Below, piece after piece: positions 44,070 through 57,045 of a stretch of 64,000 nucleotides of DNA. The number at the start of each line of letters is the position of its first letter. The first letter of the stretch is position 1. This DNA is from Plasmodiophora brassicae. Taxonomy: Eukaryota; Endomyxa; Phytomyxea; Plasmodiophorida; Plasmodiophoridae. Location: the NCBI GenBank assembly GCA_039704465.1, contig JASFAU010000010.1, forward strand, positions 744,001-808,000, written 5' to 3'. A model generated the notes under the pieces. The model made no database searches. It was given only the letters and a program-made list of their open reading frames with translations, and was not told the origin of the DNA. The position numbers and the translations under genes are program-made.

Positions 44070-44834
44070 ATGTTGGCGTCGCTGTGGTCGAGCGTCCGCG
44101 ACCATGTGGCGGGCATGCTGAGCGTCGCGACCGCGTTCTGCGCGTCGCGCGCGCTGACGTACACGATCCAGAAGCTGCGGCCCGAGCTCGGCGACGGGCA
44201 GCTGCAGCTGCTGCGGTCGCATTTCGAGACGGCCATACTCGCCTTCTTCCAGGGCGAGGTCAACATTGGCCGGCAGATTCGCGGGCTCCTCGCCATCGTC
44301 TTCCATGAGCTCACAGATGAGGTACCGGTACGGTGTTGAAAAATCGCCACCGGGCTCGCCTGATGCGACGAACAGGAACAGGAACTTCTCTGGCAGCAGC
44401 TCGTCCAGATAATGAACGCGTTTGATCTCCATGGAGTCATGGAGGAAGAGGCACCCGTGGTCGCCTACGATGACGACGACTTCACTGCCCTGCCGGACAG
44501 CACGCTCGACGAGCTAGTGTCGACCTTTGGGGTCAAATCTGAACTGGCGAGCCAGATCCCGCGATGCGTTCGGGGCGCCCTTGTCGCTGAACTCGCCAAT
44601 TCGCCGCCCTGCTCGATCACCCTCGAGGACATTGTCGACGACCGCGGGAAGATCACCGCCGACGTCGTCGCCCTTGTTCAGCGCATCGAGCCATCCGGCA
44701 ACGACAACAAGCAGTTCCACGTATTCCTGTATAAGAGACCGGCCCTGGAGCAGTGGTTCGCCATCGGCGGGAACGTCAACCCGCTAACCCGCGAACGCGT
44801 GCACCGATCCAGCCAGCTGTTCTCGCTCTCCTAA
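44070..44834 (+). CDS. unassigned two-exon protein
   Basis: Exons 44070-44321 and 44376-44834 (intron of 54 nt, with an alternative acceptor 6 nt further on) give 236 aa. Third positions in exon 1 are almost all G or C, supporting this strand over a long minus-strand frame across the same DNA. The N-terminal half is helical (LWSSVRDHVAGMLSVATAF; FETAILAFFQGEVNIGRQIR). The middle is acidic (VAYDDDDFTALPDSTLDELV), and the C-terminus reads FHVFLYKRPALEQWFAIGGN followed by VNPLTRERV, which hints at a U-box-like ending but is too short to call. No family recognised. Confidence 0.7.
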
Positions 44835-45073
44835 TATCGGGCGCCTGCCTCGCTCTCTGGCCCTGTCATCGTATAATATATATCACTGTAGGAGGCTCTG
44901 CGTCCACACACAATGCAACCGTCCGCGTCGGTGCCCTTAGGCGATATATGTTCTGCGCGCAAACGCTCAATTTGAAGGAGCGCAGGAGATGGGGGTCGTT
45001 ACTCGTTCCTCTCGGGGGGCAGCGTTTTGTTCAAAACAAGTCGCCGGCACGTCGATTTTTTGCAGATTCGCGA

Positions 45074-46319
45074 ATGTGGTCGGCGCTGAAGGGCCTCGAT
45101 GCCTACCCGAAGCTATCGGAGGCGGTCCAGGTGAAGACGCTGTCGGGCGGCATCGTGTCCATATCGGCGTGCGCCATCATGTTCCTGCTGTTCTGCTCCG
45201 AGCTGGCGTTCTACATGTCGACGGTGACGCGCGACCACCTCATTGTCGACACGACGCGATCGGCGAGGCTGAACATCTACGTGGACGTGCGGCTGCCGGC
45301 CGTGCCCTGCTCGTTGCTGTCCATGGATCTGGTGGATGCGACCGGCGCTACGCGAACGGACGTCTTTATGTCGGTTGTCAAGCGGAGAATGAAGGAAGAC
45401 GGCACCGATCTTGGCATCCAGGAGGAGCCAGCCGCTCTCGGTGGGGTTCTCTCCGAGAGCGCCGTCTTGAAGGCAGTCAACAGCTCCCTGTGCAAAGACT
45501 GTTACGGTATACGACCTTGCGCGCTCGAGTTGTCAGCACTGAGCTGCGCGCTTAGGAGCCCATGAGTACGAGGGCCAATGTTGCAACACGTGTGAGGATG
45601 TGAAGGCGGCGTACCGAAAGAAGGGATGGGCACTGAGCTCGGTAGATCATATCGAGCAGTGCAAAGAGAAGCGGGCGCAAGTACAGGCGGCGCTGGGGTC
45701 GCACGAGGGGTGCCGGGTGAAAGGCCATTTCACTGTGGAAAAGTCGGCCGGCAATTTCCATCTGGCGCCCGGAGAGGAATTCCAGTCGTTCCATGACCAC
45801 GACCACGACATGCAGGCGTTTGAGGCCGGCCTGTTCAACGTCAGCCACATGATTGACAAGTTCTCGTTCGGCGAGGAGTTCCCCGGGATCATCAACCCTC
45901 TCGACGCGACCCGGAAGATCGTGAAGGAGGGCGGCGCTGTCTTCCAGTACTACGTCAAGGTGGTGCCGACCACGTACGAGTATCTCGACGGTCGCCAGGT
46001 GGTCACAAACCAGTTCTCGGTTACCGAGCACACTGCTGCGGTGAAGGACAGACAAGGGCTAGGGTGATACCCGCTCGGTGCAGTGCGTACTCACCTAGTT
46101 CGTACTCAATGTCGTGTCAGATTGCCGGGCATCTTCTTCCACTTCGACATCTCCCCCATTAAGGTTCAGTTCAAGGAGGAGCGCCGATCGTTTGCACATT
46201 TCCTGACGCAGCTGTGCGCCATCATCGGCGGCGTCTACACCGTGTCGTCGCTGATCGACAAGCTCCTCTACTCGTCGATGCGCTCGCTGCAGAAGACCCG
46301 AATCGGCAAGTATGGTTGA
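45074..46319 (+). CDS. ERGIC3: ER-Golgi cargo receptor Erv46/ERGIC3
   Basis: Three exons, 45074-45506, 45556-46063 and 46121-46319, with introns of 49 and 57 nt, give 379 aa. A short cytosolic N-terminus (LKGLDAYPKLSEAVQVKTLS) is followed by a membrane segment (ISACAIMFLLFCSELAFYM). The luminal domain has the Cys clusters CKDCYG across intron 1 and CCNTCEDV, plus EGCRVKGHFTVEKSAGNFH. The C-terminal membrane segment contains LTQLCAIIGGVYTVSSLID. The Erv41-Erv46 signature FDISPIKV precedes it. The protein cycles between ER and Golgi as a receptor for luminal cargo. Confidence 0.95.
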
Positions 46320-46408
46320 CAGTGTCATTCTAAATCGATTGTCCCATAACCACTGAGAGCGCGTGCATGGACTACGTACTGGGTAATACGACTGTATAGA
46401 TTACATAA

Positions 46409-49400
46409 TCAGAAACAGATATACTGGTGAAGCAATGACGACGCCAGTTCGAGCCGCCCTGACCGCCTGTAGAGCAGGCTGAGGTTGAACGCGGCGGCCC
46501 GGGCGATCTTCGCCTCGGAGGCAGCGGGCCGCGTTGACGACAACGGGAACATCATGTCGACGCACGCCTCACGGTCGGCTCTTCGCGCCGGTCGGGACAG
46601 TTTCGACGACAGCGACAGCGTTTCTTTGTACAGCCGTTCAGCGAGGTGATTGATCCCGATCGTGTGGAACGCTCGCGCCAGGTTGTACAGCGGGTGGGCG
46701 GCATTCGGCTTGCGCTTCTTGTACTCGAACAGCATCTCGAAGGCGCGCATCACGTAGTAGTGTCGGTTCGCCACAGATGGGCTCATAGCGCGATGCAGGA
46801 ACGCCAGGCCGGTGAACAGCACTGATTGCAAATCATATTAGCCCCAACGGCATATTCCCTCGGTACCCGTCTGACCAAGATGATCGCTACACGGGTCAGG
46901 GGACGCCTCCAGCGCCCGAAGGTAGCCGCGAACGGCACGCCCTGGGGACGCGGACGTCAGCGTGCCGGCAATGTGTCAAACAAACAATGGTCACCCGGTA
47001 CCGTAGGTCTTCTTCATGACGAAATAGTGGGCATGCGCCGCACGTAACACGGGGCACGAAGGCCACTTGACGAGCGCGCGCTCCAGGTAGCGTCGGTACC
47101 GCTCCGGGTACCCCATGCGCTGGACAAGGTTCAGGAACGCGATGGCGGGGCGCGGATCCTGCCCGTCGATGAGGAACACGGTCGCCTGGGAACAGGCGCG
47201 CGCATAGTCGCCTCGGTGCATGAACACGTCGACGGCGACGCACCGAAGCGCATTCGCCCAGAACGACAGCGGCGGCCACTCGAACCGCAGCGTCTGCTTC
47301 AACAGCGTCGACGCCTGCCACGTTCGTCAGCGTGCGCGCCCATAAACACAGACGCCGCGTTCCGATGGCGTTACGTGGTCGACGCGCCCGACGAGAGCTA
47401 ACGAGCTGCAGAGAATGGTCAGCGTCTCCAGGAACAACGGGTCCAGTAGCAGTGGGGGAATGCTCCGGATGCGCATATGGACTTGTTTGGCGTCGTCGGA
47501 CCCTGACGATGGGCAACCATCAGTGATCACTGGCGACCAGCAACGGCTGGGAGGGGTACCAGTAGCAGCCGCACGTTTCTCCAGTCGAAAGTCCCTCCTT
47601 GACACGACAGCGTTCAGCGTTCGACTCAGGCGGTCGTAGCAGGCGGACACGACATCGTCGTAGCGACGCTCGTCAAAGCACAGCTTCGCAGCCTGGTGCA
47701 TCATCGACAGCGACGTCATGTCGATTGGGAGGGTCATACCGCGACGCTAAACCAGTTCAGCACAACGGAACGAGGCCAACCAGTGCACCAACGTACATGC
47801 GTGACGTGTTCGTCAGGCGAGCCATGATCAAACTGTTGCTCCTCGTCGACGCCCTTCAGCGCGGCGATCGCCTTGTCCGAATCGCCACGCTCCCGGAACA
47901 CTTCCGACATGATCATACGAGACTCGATATCGGATGGATGCTCCTGCAACGATGGCACACGTGAGCAAGGGTGCACGAAGGCACGGACGAGTTCTGGGCG
48001 ACCTCGACAACGGATTCGGCATAGCGCAGCGCCTGCTCGTCACCATCAGGCAGATCCTTGTAGCATCGCGCCAGCCGAATCCACAGATCAGCGTTATCGT
48101 ACTCAGGAACAGCTGTGGCACAGCATCAGCACGAATATGAAGCTTCCACGACCAGCGCGGCAGTTACTCTCCAGGCACGACAGGACCGCCAACGCCTTGT
48201 CAGGCATTTCCATGTAGTAGTACATGTCGCCAACGTCGATGTACAGCGCGGCGTACTCGCCAGGGTCCAGATCGAATATGCGGGAGATGCACGCCTCCGT
48301 ATCGGCGCGATCGTCATCGTTGGCGTCCGGCGCCTCGCAGCACAGTTGACAGAGGCCACGTCGGATCGTGAGCTCGATCGGAAGGTACAACGTGATCTTC
48401 AGCGCAATCGTCTGCAAGGGGAACCTGTGACCCTCTGACCCACGCAGAGAACAGGAAACGACACCGACCTCGTCGATCAGGCTCAGAGCAGCCTTGAAGT
48501 CCTTCATCTGCATGAGCAACTCGCAGAGCATGTTGATGACGGTGAAGTCCCAGACGGCTGCGCGCGCGTCGTCACCAGCAGCGTCCTGCGACGGTAACCG
48601 TTTCCGTGCAGATTCGACGTACTCGTTCAGGATCCGCACAGCGTTGTGACTCTTGTCCACGGTAAACAGGCAATGGCAATACCGCTTGACGACGTCAGGG
48701 TCATCCGGCACCTTCTGGTACAGCAGGCGATACCCTTCCAGTGCGCGTTTCACGTTGCCGACCCTTTCGTATAGCATGGTCCTGCGCAACGCATTAGGGA
48801 AACGTGGGAGCAGTGGAGACAGATCGCCGGACCGATGTCGTAACGCCTCGGTGTCGTTGGACTCCATTCTCAGTAACCGGGTCAAACAGTGCACAGCCAG
48901 GTCAGTTTCCTCCAGCTCCCTAGAACATCTGAATCAGAAACGGCACGTCACGCCATCATCGTCGGGTCCGCGTACTCTGCCATCATTGCCAGACGGCGCC
49001 ACATATCGACGTCCCTAGGTGTGAAATGGGCGGCAAGAACAAAGACTTGCAGCGCCTGCTGTTGATGGCCAAGCTGTTCGTAGATGAGACCCAACGTGTG
49101 ATACGGCGACGCCACGTGCGGCGCTTCGCGAATGATTTCCAATAGCAGCTGAGCGGCGCCTTGCAAATCCTGTGTCACGAACAGCATGTTCGCATCACCT
49201 AAATGCGACGTATTCATTCAGTAACCAGAACAAGTTAAACGACCCGCACGACGCGCACCCATCTTCTTCGCCAGTGCAGGGGGCAACGTGTCCCGTCTAG
49301 GAACGGTCCGCTGCGTGAAACGTTTAGTAACAACAGTGGACGCCTGACAATGTGACGCTTAGTACCTTGGCGCGTTTCCGTGGCTGAATTCCAAGATCGC

Positions 49401-49607
49401 GATCCAGCTCGTCGAGCTCGTCATCGGAGTAGACGGCGCTATCCGCTGCAATATGATCGATATCCCTGATGTGCCGGAGTCAGACGCGTTCGCCAACATT
49501 GCGCACTGTGCTATCACGACGCACCCGAGCGAGGGCAGGTATCCAGACGGGAGCTGTACGGCTAGATCGCCACCGGTTGCCGCGCCGGGGAACGCTGGCG
49601 TTTCCAT
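46409..49607 (-). CDS. GTF3C3: RNA polymerase III transcription factor TFIIIC 102-kDa subunit (GTF3C3/Tfc4)
   Basis: A multi-exon TPR protein from METPAFPGAATGG (start 49607) to the stop at 46409. Supported junctions: an intron ending before GDIDHIAADS, one after RKRAK, one that joins ARRAG to DANMLFVTQDL, and a 32-nt one before ELEETDLAVHC. The acidic N-terminus precedes the TPR array: YHTLGLIYEQLGHQQQALQV, MLYERVGNVKRALEGYRLLY and YAALYIDVGDMYYYMEMPDK. The end, AAFNLSLLYRRSGRLELASS, matches the GTF3C3 C-terminal repeat. It bridges TFIIIC and TFIIIB at tRNA and 5S genes. Intermediate exons between 46830 and 48110 are interrupted by several introns I did not place exactly. Confidence 0.88.
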
Positions 49608-50003
49608 TTAACGTCGCGATACAGCTCCCTCGGTCACGCACTTTTTCCAACGGCGCACTTTCCAGCATCCGATAAACGACTATTACTGGAGCGGGGCAAG
49701 CCGGCGACCGAGTCGACAGCGGTAAGGCTCGGCGAACGTATTCCAAGAGTGTGCAGATTCGTCACACCGAGGAGACACGCGCTTCACAAATGATGCGGCG
49801 GTAAGTGTGCGCCAAGAATCCACGGTAGGGACGCTTCGTCAGTTCGCCAAGGCTGGTCCGCAGCCACATACTGCGGTACCTAGTTGCTTCTGCGAACAAG
49901 CGCGCGTCTAAGCACGTACTTTACTAGAATGCCCTACTTCAATACAGGCAACTCTGGCTGTACTTCGTATTCCTTACACAGCGTTACGTAGCTGCATGAT
50001 GTA
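49608..50003. other. intergenic interval
   Basis: The TFIIIC promoter side plus the 3' flank of the helicase. Short ORFs only; nothing recognised. Confidence 0.3.
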
Positions 50004-53000
50004 CTACCGTTTCGTGGTCCGCTGCTTCTTACGCTCAACAAAGCGCCTTCTCGCTTCATCGATTCGCTCGAGATCCCGGTCGCGTTTCACGGCCCCAGCG
50101 TCCTGACGTACACTTAGTACTTATGTAATTGTCATAGTGTTCGATCCGTGAACTACCGTTTCTTTCCCATCAATTTCATGGGCACACGGCTTTGACGGTG
50201 GCTCCCCTGCGGGCGTATCGCGTTCATCACGCTGTCGGTGACCCGTCAGACGCCCAATGTTTGCTTCTCGGAGCCGAGGAAGCCTGTCTGCAATGAAGTC
50301 GAACTCTATAGCAGTTACGTTCCGGAGCAGTGGGCGGTTCCCGTTCACTAACTCACGGTACACCACCTAAGGCAGAGAAGTGGTTAGCCACCCAAGCCAG
50401 CGCACTGGTTAAGCATCGCTCTCGGACCCATTTCGGAAGGACGCTTTTCAAAGCGGATTGCGGATGGATGGCGGCCAATGGTTCCCGGTGATGGGTGGCG
50501 ACATCGCGGTTAAGGCGATAATTATAATCGCCGACGCGATGGGCGCACTGATCAAAGTATACATAGGCGATAGCGCGTCGACAACCGGTAATCGCGGCCT
50601 TAGTGACAGGCCTCGAGGTGGCGTTATGCACCTAAAGGACCAACAACTTCAGACACTTGGTCAAGCCAAATCCGATGGATGGAAACCTGGTTCCTGGATG
50701 ACGCCAAGGATTTAAAGCTATCTTTCAACTGGCGACGTATCATGTCAGCCGTGTGAAGCGCCCTGAAATTCAGGAAATTCTTCTGGCACCATTCTTGACT
50801 TTTCCGATTTTGCACCCACTCGTTAAACCTTAAAATACACCAGTTAAGAACGTGCATGAATGTTACTACAAGCAAACCCTACACAACGAGGGTGGTTAAG
50901 AGGTCACCATGTTTGGACTTGAAGGCCATGTGCTTGGTTTGTGCGTCCTCAACTTTTTGTCGAGGGATCACCCAAAGGTTCTCGACAGACATCATGGCAG
51001 CAATGGTCAACATTTCCGGGAAGCAATCCAGTTCGATCTGATACGAAGCATTTAAGGTAATGGCAGGGCATACCCAACGCAGATACCGATTTGATGAGCA
51101 GGAGTGCCAGTGACGGCTCAAGTGGTAACCTCGCAAGGTCATTCCCAAGATCGGTGAGACGCCCATCGGCATCCAAGCCGCCCAGTAGGAAGAGTCGGAC
51201 CTGGTTAGGTAATTAAGGGGATATATCATTGCAGGCGTAAAACCAGGACTCGAACAGAGGCTACCATACCAGAGCGGCTTCAATGGCCTCACGTGGCGGC
51301 TGGTCGATAAATCGAAATGTCGTCGGATCGCTTACACCCTAACGCATGTATTAGTATTCTAGAAATCAAGGTTCACAGGCAAGGTATACTATCTGTTTCA
51401 GTAGAAGCACGGCATGCGAAAGATTACATCGTTGAATCTCGGGAAGCGTTTCAGTGGGGAAGCTAGCTAGATCTTCCTGACTATACCTGGACAACATACA
51501 CGCATAAGATGTGGATACTGATGGAAGGCGGGGGCATAAGGTTACAAGCGGTAACAGATCCCTGGCTGGGTCCTGCCTGCCCTTCCTGCTCTCTGCGTCG
51601 CCGAGACACGGCTTATCTTGACGATATCAAGAGAATCGATACCAGTAACTGGGTCGAAGGTCTTCTGCTTCGCAAGCCCTATAGTCCCACATAATGAGCG
51701 CATCCTTAGCAACAGACGGGCACGATAACGGCATACCGATATCGACGACGTAGACCACGCCATCCACGGTCAAGGATGTTTCGCCGATGTTCGTACTGAA
51801 TAGAATCTTGCGACATCCGGGGGGCGCTGGCTGGAAAATCCGCGACTGATCTCGCGATGGCAGCGCCCCATACATGGGCAATATTACCACGTCGTCCATT
51901 TCAACCTTAGTCAGCAGCGTAAGTGACATCCATTTGTAAGTCAGGGACCAAACATTACCCCATCCTCAATCAGTGAATCAAGTTTCTTGCCAAGTAGTGT
52001 ACAAGCACGCTCGATTTCGTCCTGATAAAACGGTCAATCAGGAAACATGGCTGGCGAGCAGATTGCTGGCGGGCAGGTTGGCCACACCTGTCCTGTCAGA
52101 AACACGAGAACGTGACCTACCAAGACACCGTATCAGTAAAGAGAAGAGCAACAGGCGATAACAATTGAACCTGGTGGTTTTTCGCAATGGATTGTACATA
52201 CAAGATCAACAGCAGCATCGACATAATGCTTGCATTGCTCCATGGATTCAAGATGCACGATTTCAACAGGGTAGCATCGACCCGGTATTGAGATGGTCGG
52301 GCACCCATTAAAGAAGGAACTGAACTTCGCCGTATCTGCCGGAACTGTAAGCAATCATGCCATCCTGGTTGTCCACTTTGGCCGACCTAGCGTAGCCGAC
52401 GTGATCACGACGCGCAAGTCAGGACGCCGATGGGCAATTTCTCGCATCAGCCCCAATAAGATGTCCGTCTGGAGGCTACGCTCATGGGCCTTTCACCAAA
52501 TCAGCTATCGAAACCGTCTTACTGAGCCATGCGCTAGAGTCCAAACCTCATCCAAAATGATAGTGGCGTATCTGGAGAGCAGGCGATCGTTAGTCGCCTC
52601 TCGCAGCAAACACCCATCTGTGATGAAACGAATCCGGGTTCTGATGACAAAAATGATCAGAACAGATTGCCAACCCAGGCTACGAGATGGCACCGACTCG
52701 GGGGACGTGCAGTCTTCAAAACGGATAGTGTACCCAATGAAGTCGCCAACTGTTCCCGTGTTGCTCTCGTGCGCAACCCGTCCTACAACATTGTTACCGA
52801 CCGCATTTCAGTGCGACCGCAACAGGGACTGACTCGCTAAAGCAATCGCTCCAACCCGCCTCGGTTGGCTAACGGCAATCATACGGTCGCCAGTCTGATC
52901 GACAACCGACTCCCACACATACTGCGCAATCTGGGTGCTCTTCCCTACGTCCACAACGTCAGCAGCCATCATCCGCGCCCGCGCGCCCAGCGCAGCGACG

Positions 53001-53130
53001 CACCGCTGCCGGTCGCCCCAGTCAGCACCACGAACTGCGACGCTCGTATCGATTCAACAATCAGCTCCCGCTCCGCAAACACGGGCAATGACGCGCGCGC
53101 CTTGGCGATCGCGTCGTCGTCGTCCGCCAT
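50004..53130 (-). CDS. DEAH-box RNA helicase (PRP22/PRP43/DHX35 group)
   Basis: Many short introns; start [18 protein letters not shown] at 53130. The P-loop [17 protein letters not shown] spans an intron, then [11 protein letters not shown]. The Walker B motif [17 protein letters not shown] appears only when the intron after GAT GAG (about 52544) is removed; unspliced DNA reads [37 protein letters not shown] and [15 protein letters not shown] complete motifs III-VI. The HA2/OB part includes [38 protein letters not shown] and [20 protein letters not shown]. The C-terminus is a basic helix ending QRTTKR. It is probably a spliceosomal or ribosome-biogenesis helicase; the N-terminus is short, unlike PRP22's S1-bearing extension. 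Confidence 0.88.
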
Positions 53131-53420
53131 GACGATGCGACCTGCAGTGCCGCACGCAATAACGGCACAATCCAAGTGGCGCATCATTCTCAGGCGGGCA
53201 GCTCACAGAGGAGCTACGAACGCGGGTCGACAGGGTCGTTACATTTTGGCCATTTGCCCAAATGGGCATGCTGGTGCCGTCCATCGTGTGCGGGTTGCTG
53301 CTGCTCGACGGCTGGGTGCCGGAACCTCGGGCGGGGGGAGGCTGCGCTGCACGCTGCCAGGCACTCAGCGCGGGCAGCAGCGAGCCGCAGAAAATAGCCC
53401 AGCCTCGAGCAAGGCTGCAG
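53131..53420. promoter_or_regulatory. divergent promoter interval (DEAH helicase / MST kinase)
   Basis: 290 bp between opposite ATGs with no other convincing coding. Inferred from layout. Confidence 0.4.
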
Positions 53421-55361
<1,941 letters not shown>

Positions 55362-55404
55362 ACTGGAATGGAACGTTCAGTCATCCGCGACCTGCGCCGT
55401 CCAT

Positions 55405-56251
55405 TTATGATGACAGGGATAGGCCATTGACGGCTGCGTACGTGGCCATTGCCACGAACGGCATCGCCAGGAACCCTCGCTTAATGCCAGCCATCCCGGA
55501 TCCGCCCATGCCCACTGCGGGTCGAAAGCGTGGAGCAATGGCCCGATCTGCAATCAGGAATGAGGCGCCCGAGGCCAGGCCGGCTGTCAGGCCAGCCCGC
55601 GTGTTGAACTCGAGAACCTCATCGAGGTCGGCGCTGGCAGCATCCGCACGCGCCATGCTGCTGTAGACGACGACCTGGACAGCGGATGCGAACGCGATCG
55701 GCCAGGACCAGCCAGCGATCAGACAGGCAGCCGCTGTGGCGCCTGCCATGTCCAACCCTGAATCGTGGCGCTTCTCCTCCAACCTGAGCACCTTCTTGAT
55801 GGCCATGAAGGAACACATGTAGACACCTGGACGGCCAGATCAGTGAGGCCCATGAGATCGCCGGCGAACGACGTGTACCTAAAGGGGCAGCATTCCCGAC
55901 GACGGCCCAGGGGATGGTGTTGGTGGACAGGGCTTTCAGTATGCCAGATGTGGCCATGGGTGTGATCTCATTGCCCACGACGGGGGCGATCTTGGCGGCG
56001 CCCTTGATAACTCCCTGTCGAGCAATGCCAGCCGCGCCCGTACCAGCAATGTTGACGATGGAGGCTCCCGGCGACAGGATCGTCAGCAGGGCGGCTGACG
56101 GCGAGAACGCCGCCGTCACATCCCGGGCGACCTTGCCGCGTCGAGCGTCCCGACGCCCGTAGACCGCCCGGATCTGTGTACGAAGCGAAGACAGCGACTG
56201 GTGTCGCTCCCGAAGCGCGTCCTGGATCTGCGATGTGATGCTGAACTGCAT
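55405..56251 (-). CDS. small multi-helix membrane protein, unassigned
   Basis: Two exons, 56251-55879 and 55826-55405, with a 52-nt intron, give 264 aa. The first 45 residues are a basic amphipathic region (QFSITSQIQDALRERHQSL; IRAVYGRRDARRGK). Several hydrophobic Gly/Ala-rich segments follow, including AALLTILSPGASIVNIAGTG, AAACLIAGWSWPIAFASAVQ, AGLTAGLASGASFLIADRAI and FLAMPFVAMATYAAVNGLS. The composition suggests an organelle membrane protein. No family recognised. Confidence 0.7.
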
Positions 56252-56718
56252 TGTCGCTAGTGGATTACGTGGAGCTATGCGTCAGCCTCGCTGGCAAGCT
56301 GTCGCGGCAGCAGATCGCCGGTCAGACTAATCCATGGCGGTCAATCCCGATTAGGGAGCCTCAGTGACGCACACAGGTGATGTTAGGTGATCGCTGCAGG
56401 CGCGTGTCTGATATCGCTGACTGGAAGGTTGCACCACGAGTTTAGAACCCCATTGGTTTCGTTAACCGTCACCATGGTCTTGGCGCCCCTTCATCCAGCA
56501 GAGCCTTGTCGGGTCAAAACGACATTCCGCTGGCCGGGCACGTGCTCAGGTAGATGACAGGTGCTATGGCTCTTCGAGTTCGAGATTTGCCAGCAGTCTT
56601 CCTGAGCGTCGATGTACCTGATGTTCACCAGCGCGACATCAGACATGAGAGCATATCAGTCGACACTGATGCCCAGCATGCCGGCCTTCCCTCCCTGTAT
56701 TCCTGAGTCTCGTTGCAC
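56252..56718. other. intergenic interval, nothing recognised
   Basis: About 470 bp without a supported gene, flanking the Helitron relic. Confidence 0.3.
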
Positions 56719-56881
56719 TTATTCGACGACGCCGCAATTGGGCCCCATGAACACGTACTTGTGCAGGTACTTGGCCGACCTCACGCGAGTTGCAATTCTC
56801 CATGTTGATGTGACAATTGCACACAACGAGAAGATACGGGTTGTAGGGAACCATCCACCTGTTGCCCAGCTTAGGGCACAT
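56719..56881 (-). pseudogene. Helitron helicase relic
   Basis: Minus strand: LGNRWMVPYNPYLLVVCNCH then INMENCNS, and after a frameshift VRSAKYLHKYVFMGPN. This corresponds to the Helitron Rep/helicase-like segment normally reading NRWVVPYNPYL…CHINVE…KYLYKYVYKG. Only about 55 codons remain, with a frameshift and a stop just beyond, so it is inactive. Confidence 0.75.
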
Positions 56882-57045
56882 CTACGCTGGTCGCCATCGC
56901 AACAGTCCTGAGTTCAGCCTTGAAGTACTGCGGTCGCTCTCGCATAACAGCAGGGTGCCACTAATATGCAGGCGCTGCGAGTGCGCGCAGGCCGCAGAGA
57001 CAGTCCGACCGCGGGCTTTGCGCAATTGCCCACGTTGGCCCGCTA

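Noticed and set aside
43272..44432. 386-codon minus-strand ORF running from the MVD duplicate into 44432
   Set aside because: It fuses a pseudogene fragment to the antisense of a gene whose plus-strand codons have near-pure G/C third positions; only the MVD-like part is real homology.
52505..52693. Apparent DEVW mutation of the helicase Walker B motif
   Set aside because: Produced by reading into an intron; splicing after GAT GAG restores DEAH.
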